From assembly GCF_900114675.1 (NCBI RefSeq), contig NZ_FOZM01000003.1, forward strand, positions 124,001 through 188,000: a DNA stretch of 64,000 nt. Reading direction: 5' to 3'. Position 1 is the stretch's first letter; every line of letters begins with the position of its first letter. The position numbers and the translations under genes are program-made. The notes under the pieces were generated by a model. That model worked only from the letters and a program-made list of their open reading frames with translations. It ran no database searches and had not been told where the DNA came from. Below are positions 34,245-42,938 of the stretch, piece by piece. Source of the stretch: Yoonia litorea. GTDB lineage: Bacteria > Pseudomonadota > Alphaproteobacteria > Rhodobacterales > Rhodobacteraceae.

Positions 34245-34278
34245 GCCTCCGGCGGGGATATTTCCGGGCCGATAATAG
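34245..34278 (+). repeat. Short interspersed repeat, copy B, after smc
   Basis: GCCTCCGGCGGGGATATTTC followed by CGGGCCGATAATAG, seven bases after the smc stop. It is a diverged copy of the unit at 45482 (GCCTCCGGCGGGAGTATTTT) and lies between convergent genes. Confidence 0.7.
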
Positions 34279-34299
34279 CTGCGAAGGGCGGCCAAAACC

Positions 34300-35463
34300 T
34301 CAGAGGCGGTTCAGGAGTTCACGCGTCGGCCATGCATCGGCAGGCAGTCCGAGGCGGACCTGTTCTGCCTGAACTGCTTCCCGGGTCATCGCCCCCAGAA
34401 TACCGTCGATCCCGCCAACATCATGGCCGCGGGCTGTCAACTTTTCCTGAAGAAGGATCATCTCCTCGCCCGAGAGCGCAGGGGATGGGTTGCCGGCATT
34501 ATAGACTGGTGCGCCTTCCAGCCGTGTTGCGAAATAGGCGGCGGTCGTCACATAGACGAAACTCTTGTTCCAATCAAAATAGACCTCGAAATTCGGATAG
34601 GCGAGGAACGCAGGCCCGTTGCGGCCCATGGGAAGCAGAACGGAAGCTTCTAGGTTTGCAGGTCCGAGTGAACCGTTGCGTGCGCGCACACCACGTCTTT
34701 CCCATTCCCTGACACTCGCTTTGTGGTTCAAACCTGTCTGTGCCCAGTCGAGGTTTTCTGGAACCACTATTTCCTGCAGCCAAGGCTCGTTCGCCCGCCA
34801 GCCAAGCGAGGACAGCACATTTGCCCCGGTCATCAATGCGTCTGGTGATGATCCCTTCAGGTCGACGACACCATCGCCGTCACCATCCATGCCCTGTGCT
34901 ACAATTTCGCGTGGCAATTTTTGCAACTGGCCGATCTCACCGGCCCATGCCCCTGTTGTGCTCGCAGGATCCATGCCGCCGCGCCGGTAAAGTTCGATCG
35001 CGGCGAGCAGTTGAGGCCGGAAAAGATCAGGCCTTCTGCAGTCATGCGCCAGCGTGAGAAGGGCGTTACGTGTGTTGAAGCCGCCCTGCACCTGGCCATA
35101 GTCGGTCTCAAACGCCCAAAACGCCAAGAGAACACCGCGCGGAATCCCGAACCGGCGCTCGATGGCGTCAAAGGTTGCATCAAACCGGTTGCCGTAGACA
35201 GCCCCGTTATCAATTCTGTTTTGGCTGATCAGGCGGCGCGAGAAGTCTATGAAATCCCTTTGAAAGACGCCTTGTGCACGATCAGCCCGCAAGACGGCGG
35301 CATCAATCTCTGCGCCGCGAAAGAAGTTATCAATCGTCGTATCGGGCAGGCCCATGGCGCGGGCTTCTGCTTTCACGCCGTCGATAAATGATCCCACAGG
35401 TCCGCCACATGTCTGTGCGTTGGCCGTACTGGCGGCCAAGATAAGGGCAATTGCAAGACGCAT
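34300..35463 (-). CDS. Lytic murein transglycosylase (MltB type)
   Basis: A 387-aa secreted protein with a signal peptide (MRLAIALILAASTANAQ). The SLT_2/MltB catalytic domain spans about residues 20-310, with GVLLAFWAFETDYGQ carrying the catalytic Glu and IGQLQKLPREIV after it. A C-terminal peptidoglycan-binding domain (LQEKLTARGHDVGGIDGILG, TREAVQAEQ) follows. It cleaves the glycan strand of peptidoglycan to 1,6-anhydro-muramyl products in the periplasm. The ATG at 35463 has GGAG eight bases upstream. It is convergent with smc. Confidence 0.9.
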   Translation of the reverse strand: MRLAIALILAASTANAQTCGGPVGSFIDGVKAEARAMGLPDTTIDNFFRGAEIDAAVLRADRAQGVFQRDFIDFSRRLISQNRIDNGAVYGNRFDATFDAIERRFGIPRGVLLAFWAFETDYGQVQGGFNTRNALLTLAHDCRRPDLFRPQLLAAIELYRRGGMDPASTTGAWAGEIGQLQKLPREIVAQGMDGDGDGVVDLKGSSPDALMTGANVLSSLGWRANEPWLQEIVVPENLDWAQTGLNHKASVREWERRGVRARNGSLGPANLEASVLLPMGRNGPAFLAYPNFEVYFDWNKSFVYVTTAAYFATRLEGAPVYNAGNPSPALSGEEMILLQEKLTARGHDVGGIDGILGAMTREAVQAEQVRLGLPADAWPTRELLNRL

Positions 35464-35563
35464 CTGAAATCTCCGCTCTGAAATTGTTTTGCCCAAAGCC
35501 TAACAGTGGAGAAGGGTGGCGCAAGGCCCAAGGCCGATGTGCGTGCAGGAAACTGCCGAACCC

Positions 35564-36460
35564 TTAAGCAACCGCAAGCAATCCGATCAAGAGCAACGCC
35601 GCGAACCATGTCCGCCAAAGCACTTGCACCGCTTGATCTATGTGATCTGGGCCAGGGGAGAGATTACCTCCGGCGTTGACAAAGGGATAGTCCACTTGGC
35701 GACCATCGTAGCTGCGTGGTCCGCTGAGCGCGACCCCGATGCCGTGTGCCATTGCCGCCTCCGGCCAGCCTGCATTCGGTGAGCGGTGGAGCGGCGCATC
35801 GCGAAATAACAGAGCGGGATCGGGCCTGCGCGTCACGACCCAGATCAGTAGCGCTGTCAGACGCGCGGGGATGAAGTTCAACAGATCGTCAAAACGTGCA
35901 GCGGCCCAGCCAAAGTCTGCGTGTTTTGGTGTTTTGTAACCGATCATGCTGTCGGCTGTGTTTGTGATTTTGTAAACCAGTAGACCCGGGAGGCCGCCAA
36001 GCGCGCACCAGAAAATTGGTGCGACGACCCCGTCGGAAAGGTTCTCTGCAGCGCTCTCGATAGCGGAGCGAGAAATGGCCGGGTCATCCATATTTGTCGT
36101 ATCGCGTCCGACGATCATTGCAACGGCACGGCGGGCATCACCGACGGACAATCGGAGCGCGTCCGCAACGGCCTGCACATGCTCAACGAGAGACCTTTGT
36201 GCGAGAAGGATCGCTACGACAACAACATCCAGCCAGATACCTGGAACCGCCGTGATAACCCAGCCGAGACACATTGCGCCGATGCCCAGTGCAAGCATCA
36301 AGAGGATGCCATTGCGTCGTTTGGACGGCCCACGATTGAATTTCTGGTCAGCCCATCCGATTAACTGCCCCATCAGCACCGCCGGATGGGGCAGACGCGA
36401 CCAGATCCATTTCGGCTCACCGAAGATCGCGTCGAGGATCATGCCAAGAAGAAGCGTCAT
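35564..36460 (-). CDS. cbiB: Adenosylcobinamide-phosphate synthase (CbiB/CobD)
   Basis: A 298-aa inner-membrane protein with the conserved start LGMILDAIFGEPKWIWSRLPHPAVLMG, VGRDTTNMD, SAAENLSDGVVAPIFW, and NTADSMIGYK. It attaches aminopropanol (phosphate) to cobyric acid. Its ATG overlaps the stop of the cobC gene by four bases. The name cobD is used for the same enzyme in Pseudomonas nomenclature. Length and motifs are normal. Confidence 0.92.
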   Translation of the reverse strand: MTLLLGMILDAIFGEPKWIWSRLPHPAVLMGQLIGWADQKFNRGPSKRRNGILLMLALGIGAMCLGWVITAVPGIWLDVVVVAILLAQRSLVEHVQAVADALRLSVGDARRAVAMIVGRDTTNMDDPAISRSAIESAAENLSDGVVAPIFWCALGGLPGLLVYKITNTADSMIGYKTPKHADFGWAAARFDDLLNFIPARLTALLIWVVTRRPDPALLFRDAPLHRSPNAGWPEAAMAHGIGVALSGPRSYDGRQVDYPFVNAGGNLSPGPDHIDQAVQVLWRTWFAALLLIGLLAVA

Positions 36461-37389
36461 AGGGCCTCTTCAAGCTGTGCCCAACGGTCCGGTGCGGGCA
36501 AGCCCAAGCGCAACCACTTCGGATTATAGGGAAAGACCCGCGACCAGACCTGATTTTGCGCGAGCTTGTCTTGCCAGTGACTTGCGTTTTCTACTTGATA
36601 GAGGCGGAAAAGGGATGTTCCTCCTATAAGCTCAGCACCGGCCCGCGTGACAATCCGATCCAGTCTTTCGCTATCTCTGCCAAGCCTCGCGCGGGTGTCA
36701 TCTGCCCATTGTGGATCTGCCAGTCCTTCTGCACCGATTGCGAGGGCCGGACCCGAGACTTGCCAAGGCCCCAGAAGATCCCTCAATCGCGCGACAAGAA
36801 CGGGGTCACCGATCGCAAAGCCTAAACGCAGACCGGCCATCCCCCAGAACTTGCCAAAACTTTTGAGAATGAGGGTATTAGGCCGCGCAGCCATGTGGAT
36901 CAGGCTTGCATCGGGCATGATGTCGCAAAAGCTTTCGTCGATCACCAGATAGGGGGCAGTAACTTTCTCCTCCTCCCAAAGGTATCCATCAGGATTGTTC
37001 GGATGGACGGCGACCATCGCGTGGTCAGGGGAGTCATCCATTTGCCAGCCTGCTGCGACGAAGGCCGCGCCATGCTCGTTGTATGTGGGGCCAGGGATAA
37101 AGACGCCCGACTTCGGCAAGACGTGCGGGATTGCTGCGATAATGGCCGACGCCCCCGTGGCTGCAATGATGTCTGCCTCAGCAGGGACGTTCCAGAAAGT
37201 CCGTGCACGCGCGGCCAGATTGGCAAAGGCAGCTTTATCTGGCAGGGCGGTCCATGCATCATCAGGCAAGCCTGGCATCGGATACGGGACAGGATTGATG
37301 CCTGTCGATAGATCCGACCAATCGCACCGTTTACCGCCGAACCTTGCGATTGCTGCGTCGATCCCCCCGCCATGATCGCGCATAGTCAT
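36457..37389 (-). CDS. cobC: Threonine-phosphate decarboxylase (CobC-type)
   Basis: A 310-aa PLP-dependent fold-type I protein with DHGGGIDAAIARFGG, LSTGINPVPYP, HPNNPDGYLW, and the PLP-Lys region ILKSFGKFWGMAGLRLG. In this family it makes aminopropanol phosphate from threonine phosphate for the nucleotide loop; it lies directly before cbiB, whose product uses this compound. The ATG at 37389 shares one base with the DUF1636 stop; a GTG one codon earlier is possible. Confidence 0.88.
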   Translation of the reverse strand: MTMRDHGGGIDAAIARFGGKRCDWSDLSTGINPVPYPMPGLPDDAWTALPDKAAFANLAARARTFWNVPAEADIIAATGASAIIAAIPHVLPKSGVFIPGPTYNEHGAAFVAAGWQMDDSPDHAMVAVHPNNPDGYLWEEEKVTAPYLVIDESFCDIMPDASLIHMAARPNTLILKSFGKFWGMAGLRLGFAIGDPVLVARLRDLLGPWQVSGPALAIGAEGLADPQWADDTRARLGRDSERLDRIVTRAGAELIGGTSLFRLYQVENASHWQDKLAQNQVWSRVFPYNPKWLRLGLPAPDRWAQLEEAL

Positions 37390-37763
37390 CACTCGTCAGC
37401 AGGGATCGGCGGGTGACGGGTCACGAAATGCCCTTTGATCGCTTGAGGCCATTCGCGATAAGGGACTTGCCCGCTGTCAGATGCTGCATGTTTCTCAGCG
37501 TAGGCGACGATGCCTTCGGCAGCCTCCGCTTCGGGGGCGAAGCGGCCAAGAGTGTAGTTGAGCTTGCCTGGTGCCTGAATTGCAACGTTACAGCCGTGTT
37601 TGCATCCCATCAGGCAAGAGACCCGTCGCGTCTTGATCGTCTCGGTGCCTCTGGCAGCATCCTCAATCAGCGCGGCAAGTTGCTCACCATCGGTTTGCTC
37701 CATGGCGCCGTCTTCCCAGCCTTCCTGTTTGCATGTGTCACAGACCGTGATCCAAGTCGTCAT
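37389..37763 (-). CDS. DUF1636 metal-binding (ferredoxin-like) protein
   Basis: A 124-aa protein with VCDTCKQEGWEDG at the start and SCLMGCKHGCNVAIQAPGKLNY in the middle. The four Cys in CxxC and CxxxCxxxC arrangement resemble thioredoxin-like [2Fe-2S] ferredoxins; DUF1636 is often found in cobalamin gene clusters. The ATG at 37763 has GGAAGACG upstream; a reading frame open to 37868 lacks this. Its stop overlaps cobC. It may supply electrons to a reductive cobalamin step (inference). Confidence 0.85.
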   Translation of the reverse strand: MTTWITVCDTCKQEGWEDGAMEQTDGEQLAALIEDAARGTETIKTRRVSCLMGCKHGCNVAIQAPGKLNYTLGRFAPEAEAAEGIVAYAEKHAASDSGQVPYREWPQAIKGHFVTRHPPIPADE

Positions 37764-37952
37764 CTTCGTCTTCCGTTCTTTCCCACGTTTTGTGCGGTTT
37801 CCAGCCGGTTGCTCAAACTTTCGTGAAATTCCCGCCGATCTTTGCGCATGCACCACTCGCTTAACCATTCGTTAAGGATTTGAGCGGAGTTGTGTTCACG
37901 TGTTGTTAATAAAGTTTACGATTCTGCGCAGTACGCGCGTTAGGAGAAAGAG

Positions 37953-38342
37953 ATGCATTGCCTGATAGTAGAAAGCAATCCAGCATTAGGCGCGCTTTGG
38001 GCACGTTACTTGGGGCGTCTTGAGGTCGAGACTACTGTTGCGGAAACTGCCGAGCGGGCGTTGAACCTCATCCAATCAGTCAGCTTTGATGTGATTGTGC
38101 TGGATTTGGTCCTGTCGGAAGGAAGCGCCCTTGCTGTCGCCGATTTGGCGCAATTCCGGCAGCCAGAGGCAAATGTCGTCTTCGTCACCAACACAACATT
38201 TTTTTCAGATGGTTCGATCTTCAGGCACTCTGCAAATGCAAGAGCCTTCATCGAAACGGCGACCCCGCCAGATGATCTGGCGGAGATCGTTCATTTTTTT
38301 GGCGTCAAGCCCCACGCCCGTGCGGTGCGTCAAGATCAATAA
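37953..38342 (+). CDS. Stand-alone response-regulator receiver
   Basis: A 129-aa single-domain receiver: acidic pair in LIVESNPALG, phospho-acceptor Asp in VIVLDLVLSEG (about residue 51), and the switch Thr in VVFVTNTTF. The conserved Lys near the end is not in its usual place (FIETATPPDD). There is no output domain. RBS TTAGGAGAAA precedes the ATG. It is divergent from the DUF1636-cobC-cbiB operon and its 3' end overlaps the convergent glutathione transferase gene by 38 bases. The kinase partner is unknown. Confidence 0.78.
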   Translation: MHCLIVESNPALGALWARYLGRLEVETTVAETAERALNLIQSVSFDVIVLDLVLSEGSALAVADLAQFRQPEANVVFVTNTTFFSDGSIFRHSANARAFIETATPPDDLAEIVHFFGVKPHARAVRQDQ

Positions 38343-39282
38343 CCGGATTGATCGGGATGATCCTATGCGGATTAATCGTTTCATGGCTGTAGTGATAGTG
38401 GCGGACGATATGGTGCATGTTCACCGTTTCGGCGACGCCTGGCACTTGGTAGAGTTCACGCATGTATCCTGAAAGGTTCGGATAATCAGCGATGCGCTTG
38501 CGATTGCATTTGAAATGCAGGTGATAAACCGGATCGAAACGCACAAGCGTTGTCCAGAGCCGCCAGTCGGCTTCCGTCAGACGGTCACCCATGAGGTATC
38601 GGTTTTCCGAAAGGCGGTCCTCCAACCACTCGAGTGTGTCGAACAATGGATGGACGGCTGCATCGTAGGCCTCCTGTGTGGTCGCAAACCCGGACTTGTA
38701 CACCCCGTTATTCAACGTGTCGTAGATACGGTCGTTGACTGGCGCAATTGCGTCGCGCAGTTCCTCGGGCCAGTAATCATCAGTGTTGCCTGTGATCTGA
38801 TCAAACGCGCTGTTGAACATCCGGATAATCTCAGACGACTCGTTTGATACAATGCTGTCTGTTTTTGTGTCCCAGAGGATCGGGACAGTGACGCGGCCAC
38901 TGACGTCAGGAACAGCTTTCGTGTAGATGTCGCGCGCAAATGGCAGGCCGAACAGCCTGTCGCCTGTCGCGCCATACTCATCGGTTTCAAATGTCCACCC
39001 GTCAGAAAGCATGTCGGGGTGAACAACAGAGATGCCGATGTGGTCAGTCAGATCCTTGAGCTGGCGGAAGATCAGCGTCCTGTGTGCCCATGGGCAGGCA
39101 TATGAGACATAAAGGTGGTAGCGTCCTGACTCCGCCTTGAACCCACCTTCTCCTGAAGGGCCAGGCGACCCGTCAGCGGTGATCCAGTTCCTGAAGCTTG
39201 CGTCCTTTCGGACAAATGCGCCTCCTGACTTTTTCGTATCGTACCAGACGTCGTGCCAGACACCGTCAACCAGCTGTCCCAT
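38305..39282 (-). CDS. Glutathionyl-hydroquinone reductase (YqjG/ECM4 type)
   Basis: A 325-aa Xi-class glutathione transferase. The catalytic Cys is in the motif YACPWAHRT (about residue 61), with NESSEIIRMFN for glutathione binding, and the C-terminal helical domain has YLMGDRLTEADWRLWTTLVRFD, then AETVNMHHIVRHYH. It reduces glutathionyl-hydroquinones or other conjugates in the cytoplasm. Length is typical. It stands alone in its orientation here. Confidence 0.92.
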   Translation of the reverse strand: MGQLVDGVWHDVWYDTKKSGGAFVRKDASFRNWITADGSPGPSGEGGFKAESGRYHLYVSYACPWAHRTLIFRQLKDLTDHIGISVVHPDMLSDGWTFETDEYGATGDRLFGLPFARDIYTKAVPDVSGRVTVPILWDTKTDSIVSNESSEIIRMFNSAFDQITGNTDDYWPEELRDAIAPVNDRIYDTLNNGVYKSGFATTQEAYDAAVHPLFDTLEWLEDRLSENRYLMGDRLTEADWRLWTTLVRFDPVYHLHFKCNRKRIADYPNLSGYMRELYQVPGVAETVNMHHIVRHYHYSHETINPHRIIPINPVIDLDAPHGRGA

Positions 39283-39376
39283 AATTGATTCCTTTTCCTA
39301 TCTCGCGATACATGTAGTGCAACGGCATGAATGAACATAGGTGAGGGTTGGCGCATTCACCGTGCGCCTGCGCACA

Positions 39377-39610
39377 TCACCGTCTGCAGCGTGTCATTCG
39401 CGGCTGACGCCAGTTAGCTGCAAATCGTCGTTTAAGCGTTTGCTCTGCCAGTGCCGCATCACTATACCCGTCAACGACGAAGCCCAGAACAAGGGCCAGA
39501 ACGGTTGGAGGCGAAACGGTCGACCCAATACGGGGATCGGACGCCACGTCGTCAAGATCGCCGAAAGTGGCGGGTTTCTGGTCGTCTGCGTGAAACGAAA
39601 GGACGCCCAT
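39377..39610 (-). CDS. Doubtful ORF in the 326-bp gap, 77 aa
   Basis: The 39283-39608 gap is otherwise free of genes. On the minus strand it holds an ORF beginning MGVLSFHADDQKPATFGDL, with a hydrophobic stretch (VLALVLGFVVDG) and a basic end (RQPRMTRCRR). Codon use in its first half looks like that of real genes. However, its ATG overlaps the ATG of the opposite DUF6732 gene at the four bases CATG (39608-39611), no ribosome site is visible for it, and I recognise no family. It may be a remnant, or chance. I see no other feature in the gap. Confidence 0.25.
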   Translation of the reverse strand: MGVLSFHADDQKPATFGDLDDVASDPRIGSTVSPPTVLALVLGFVVDGYSDAALAEQTLKRRFAANWRQPRMTRCRR

Positions 39611-39827
39611 GCGTGCGATACTGACATTCATTCTGATTCTTGCAGGCAGCGCTGCATCCGCTCACCCCGGTCATTGGGGTGATCTTGCGGGCCATGATCA
39701 CTGGGTCGCAGGGGCTGCGATCGGGTTGGCCGGGCTTGCCGCGCTCTGGGGGGCACTGAAAGGCAAGAAGAAAGACGCCGAAGACGTCTCGGAAGACGAA
39801 GCCGAGCTTGAAGAGGAAGCCACATGA
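39609..39827 (+). CDS. DUF6732 small membrane protein
   Basis: A 72-aa protein: signal-like start MRAILTFILILAGSAASA, then HPGHWGDLAGHDHW with four His, a second hydrophobic segment (VAGAAIGLAGLAALWGAL) and an acidic tail (EDVSEDEAELEEEA). This matches the DUF6732 family found in Rhodobacterales. RBS AAAGGA lies eight bases upstream. The His-rich periplasmic part and translational overlap with cbiX suggest a link to cobalt handling (inference). Confidence 0.8.
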   Translation: MRAILTFILILAGSAASAHPGHWGDLAGHDHWVAGAAIGLAGLAALWGALKGKKKDAEDVSEDEAELEEEAT

Positions 39828-41038
39828 AAACCGGTGTGATGATCTGTGGACATGGTTCGCGCAGCCAGTCGGCGGTCGATGAATTCGCGACACTGGCCGA
39901 AAAGCTGCCCGCCTACCTGCCGCCTGACTGGATCACCGATTACGGCTATCTGGAATTCGCCAATCCTGTGATTCGCGACGGATTGGACAATCTGCGCGAG
40001 GCGGGATGCGAACGGATCTTCGCAGTGCCTGGCATGCTCTTTGCCGCGATGCACGCCAAGAACGACATCCCGACGGTCCTGAACACATATGCCGCCAAGC
40101 ACGACATGAAAGTCAGCTATGGCCGCGAGCTGGGCGTCGATCCCAAGATGATCGCCGCCGCTGCAGGCCGCATTCAGGAAGCGGTGGATCAAGCCAACGC
40201 CAACGACGGCGAGATGCCCTTAACCGAGACTTGCCTTGTCGTCATCGGTCGCGGCGCGTCCGATCCCGATGCCAATGGCAATGTCGCAAAAATCGCGCGG
40301 ATGCTGCAAGAAGGTATGGGCTTTGGTTGGTGCGAGGTCGGCTATTCCGGTGTGACCTTCCCTCTGGTCGAACCGTGCCTCCAGCATGTAGCGCGGTTGC
40401 CCTACAAGCGCGTGATCGTCTTCCCGTATTTCCTGTTCTCCGGCATCCTGATCGACCGCATCTACGGGTTCACCGATCAGGTGGCTGACGAACACCCGGA
40501 TATCCAGTTCGTCAAGGCAGGCTACCTCGGCGATCACCCCAAAGTGCTCGAAACCTTCGCCGAGCGCATCATGGAACAGGACAGCGACACGCCGCCGCCC
40601 AACTGCGGGATCTGCGCCTACCGCGAACAGGTGCTCGCGCTGGAAGATGGCCGACATCACCACATCAAACCAGAAGACCGCAAGCACCCCGCCTTTGGTG
40701 CGGTGCCGCCGCCGACGTGCGTGCTCTGCAAGTACCGTGTTCAGGTGCTGGGCTTCGAGGCCGAGGTCGGCGCCGTTCAGGAAAGCCACCACCACCATGT
40801 CGAAGGGCAGGGGGCCAATGCACCGGGCTCGAACGTGGCCGACTGCACCCACTGCGACACCTTCTGCACCGGCATGTGCCGTCTGGTGATGGCCGATCAC
40901 GACCATGATCATCATCACCATCATCATCACCACCACGGTGATGATCATGACCATCATCACCATCACCACCACGCCGCCTACCCGCATGCCAAACACCCGC
41001 ATGGTCCGGAAAGCGCGCGCAAGGTGAAATCCGACTAG
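39824..41038 (+). CDS. cbiX: CbiX-type sirohydrochlorin cobaltochelatase with Fe-S and His-rich tail
   Basis: A 404-aa protein. Residues 1-250 hold two CbiX-like modules, with ICGHGSRSQSAVDEF and FAVPGMLFAAMHAKNDIP, HAKND being the metal region, and a second VIGRGASDPDANGNV. The C-terminal third has CGIC, CVLC and CTHCDTFCTGMC Cys clusters and then a run of His (DHDHHHHHHHHHGDD and more). CbiXL proteins with a C-terminal Fe-S motif and poly-His are known. It inserts cobalt into sirohydrochlorin, an early-insertion step. It overlaps the DUF6732 gene by four bases. Confidence 0.9.
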   Translation: MKTGVMICGHGSRSQSAVDEFATLAEKLPAYLPPDWITDYGYLEFANPVIRDGLDNLREAGCERIFAVPGMLFAAMHAKNDIPTVLNTYAAKHDMKVSYGRELGVDPKMIAAAAGRIQEAVDQANANDGEMPLTETCLVVIGRGASDPDANGNVAKIARMLQEGMGFGWCEVGYSGVTFPLVEPCLQHVARLPYKRVIVFPYFLFSGILIDRIYGFTDQVADEHPDIQFVKAGYLGDHPKVLETFAERIMEQDSDTPPPNCGICAYREQVLALEDGRHHHIKPEDRKHPAFGAVPPPTCVLCKYRVQVLGFEAEVGAVQESHHHHVEGQGANAPGSNVADCTHCDTFCTGMCRLVMADHDHDHHHHHHHHHGDDHDHHHHHHHAAYPHAKHPHGPESARKVKSD

Positions 41039-41042
41039 TCTA

Positions 41043-41073
41043 TCATTTTGCCAGAAATACTCCCGCCGGAGGC
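41043..41073 (-). repeat. Short interspersed repeat, copy C, at the start of cobH
   Basis: Reverse copy: on the minus strand it begins GCCTCCGGCGGGAGTATTTC and continues TGGCAAAATGA. The TTG start of cobH and its first nine codons (LPEILPPEA) lie within it, in the same frame as the copy read by cobN. Confidence 0.8.
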
Positions 41074-41743
41074 TCCGGCGATTACCACCCGACCCGAAAG
41101 CCTGATCTTGCGTCCTTACGAAAAAGACCCTTCCGCGATCTATGCGGCCAGTTTCGCCACCGTGCGGGCCGAGGCGCGGCTTGAGCGGTTTCCGCCAGCG
41201 ATGCAGCCGGTGATGACACGGCTGATCCATTCCTGCGGCATGGTCGAGATCGCCGACAGGCTGTCGTTTTCAGAACGGGCAGCCGAGGTCGGCCACGCGG
41301 CCCTCAAAGCGGGCGCGCCGGTGCTTTGCGATTGCGAGATGGTGGGGGCAGGGATTATCCGCCGCTACCTGCCTGCGGGCAACGAGGTCATCGTGACGCT
41401 CAACGAGTCGTCCGTGCCTGAGCGTGCGAAAGAGATCGGCAATACACGATCGGCTGCGGCTGTGGAGCTCTGGAAAGACCACCTCGCCGGCGCTGTTGTT
41501 GCCATCGGGAACGCGCCAACGGCGCTCTTCCACCTGTTGGAATTGCTGGATCAGGGCTGGCCGAAACCGGCGATCATCCTTGGCTTCCCTGTAGGATTCA
41601 TCGGAGCCGCCGAAAGCAAAGCAGAACTGGCCCGCGATGCGCGTGGGTGTGAATATATCGCCTTGCGCGGACGGCGCGGCGGGTCGGCCATGGCCTCTGC
41701 CGCTGTCAACGCGCTCGCTGCAGGATTGCCTGAAGATGCGTGA
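41048..41743 (+). CDS. cobH: Precorrin-8X methylmutase
   Basis: A 231-aa protein with SFATVRAEARL, the catalytic-His region RLIHSCGMVEIAD, LCDCEMVGAGI, NAPTALFHLLE and GFPVGFIGAAESK, all conserved in CobH/CbiC. It moves the C-11 methyl to C-12, giving hydrogenobyrinate. The only plausible start is TTG at 41048, which lies inside an interspersed repeat, so the first residues PEILPPEA are repeat-derived. No ribosome site is visible at the normal distance. Its 3' end overlaps cobL by eight bases. Confidence 0.9.
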   Translation: MPEILPPEAPAITTRPESLILRPYEKDPSAIYAASFATVRAEARLERFPPAMQPVMTRLIHSCGMVEIADRLSFSERAAEVGHAALKAGAPVLCDCEMVGAGIIRRYLPAGNEVIVTLNESSVPERAKEIGNTRSAAAVELWKDHLAGAVVAIGNAPTALFHLLELLDQGWPKPAIILGFPVGFIGAAESKAELARDARGCEYIALRGRRGGSAMASAAVNALAAGLPEDA

Positions 41744-42938
41744 TGCCTGGCTCCATATTGTCGGGATCGGCGAAGACGGGATGGACGGCCTTGTGCCTGC
41801 GACCCGTGCTGTGGTCGAGGCCGCCGAAGTCATCATCGGCGGAGACCGGCACCACACGCTGACCGAAAATGTCACTGCCGAGCGGCTTGCATGGCCGCAC
41901 CCTTTCGACGCGCTCATTGAGACGATTGAGGGGCTCAAAGGCCGCCGTGTTGTGATCCTCGCCACAGGTGATCCGCTCTGGTTCTCTGTGGGGGCACGGA
42001 TCGGGCGGGGGATTGATCCTGCCCAGATCGTCTATCACCCGCAGCTTTCGGCCTTCCAGCTTGCCTCGGCCCGCATGGGCTGGTCGCTGGCGGATGTGGA
42101 AACGCTCACCGTGCATGGCCGCCCTGTCGAGCAGATGATCGCCTTCATCCAGCCGGACGCACGGCTTTTGGTGCTGACCACAGGCGCCGAGACCCCTGCC
42201 CAGATCGCGAAATTCCTGACTGAGCGCGGCTTTGGAAAGTCACCCATGACGGTCCTTGCAGCGATGGGCAGCAAGGACGAGGCGCGCTTTGACGGGCTGG
42301 CGGAAAGCTGGGACCACACCGTGCCTGCCTTCAACACGCTCGCCGTGGAATGCGTCGCCACCCCCGACGCGGCCCTGCTGCCGCGCGTGCCGGGATTGGC
42401 GGATAACCTTTTTCAATCCGACGGCACCATGACCAAGCAAGAGGTCCGCGCGGCAACCGTAGCAAAGCTGATGCCGATGCGCGGGGCGCTGCTTTGGGAT
42501 ATCGGTACGGGCTGCGGCTCGGTCGCGATCGAATGGATGCGCGCCGCCCGCTATGCCCGTGCGATCGGGATCGAACCCCGCGCGGACAGGCGCGCGATGG
42601 CCGCCGCCAACGCGCTGGCGCTTGGTGTGCCCAAGCTGGAACTGATAGACGGCACCGTGCCCGAGGCGCTCGAGGGCCTTGATGCGCCTGATGCAATCTT
42701 CATCGGCGGCGGTCTTAGCCGCGAGACCTTCGCCGCAGCGTGGGAGGCGTTGCGCCCTCTCGGGCGTCTGGTCGCCAATGCGGTGACGCTGGAAAGCGAG
42801 GCAGAGCTGATCGCGCTCCACAGAGAATTTGGCGGCGATCTGGTGAAACTCTCGGTCTACCGTGCCGAACCCGTCGGGCGTCTGACCGGCTGGCGGCCCC
42901 TGATGCCCGTCACGCAATGGAGCCTTGTAAAGCGATGA
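41736..42938 (+). CDS. cobL: Precorrin-6Y C5,15-methyltransferase (decarboxylating)
   Basis: A 400-aa fusion. Residues 1-205 form a CbiE-type tetrapyrrole methylase (HIVGIGEDGMDGLVPATRAV, ILATGDPLWFSVG) and residues about 215-400 a CbiT-type methyltransferase (GALLWDIGTGCGSVAIEWM, IFIGGGLSRETF). It methylates C-5 and C-15 and decarboxylates the C-12 acetate. The ATG at 41736 overlaps cobH. Its stop shares bases with the cobI start (ATGA), so the genes are coupled. Confidence 0.94.
   Translation: MRDAWLHIVGIGEDGMDGLVPATRAVVEAAEVIIGGDRHHTLTENVTAERLAWPHPFDALIETIEGLKGRRVVILATGDPLWFSVGARIGRGIDPAQIVYHPQLSAFQLASARMGWSLADVETLTVHGRPVEQMIAFIQPDARLLVLTTGAETPAQIAKFLTERGFGKSPMTVLAAMGSKDEARFDGLAESWDHTVPAFNTLAVECVATPDAALLPRVPGLADNLFQSDGTMTKQEVRAATVAKLMPMRGALLWDIGTGCGSVAIEWMRAARYARAIGIEPRADRRAMAAANALALGVPKLELIDGTVPEALEGLDAPDAIFIGGGLSRETFAAAWEALRPLGRLVANAVTLESEAELIALHREFGGDLVKLSVYRAEPVGRLTGWRPLMPVTQWSLVKR

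Noticed and set aside
34725..34740. GGTTCAAACC as a tRNA T-loop
   Set aside because: It lies inside the transglycosylase gene and no cloverleaf can be formed around it.
35755..35775. GCCTCCGGCC in cbiB as another interspersed repeat copy
   Set aside because: It matches only the first nine bases of the unit and diverges at once.
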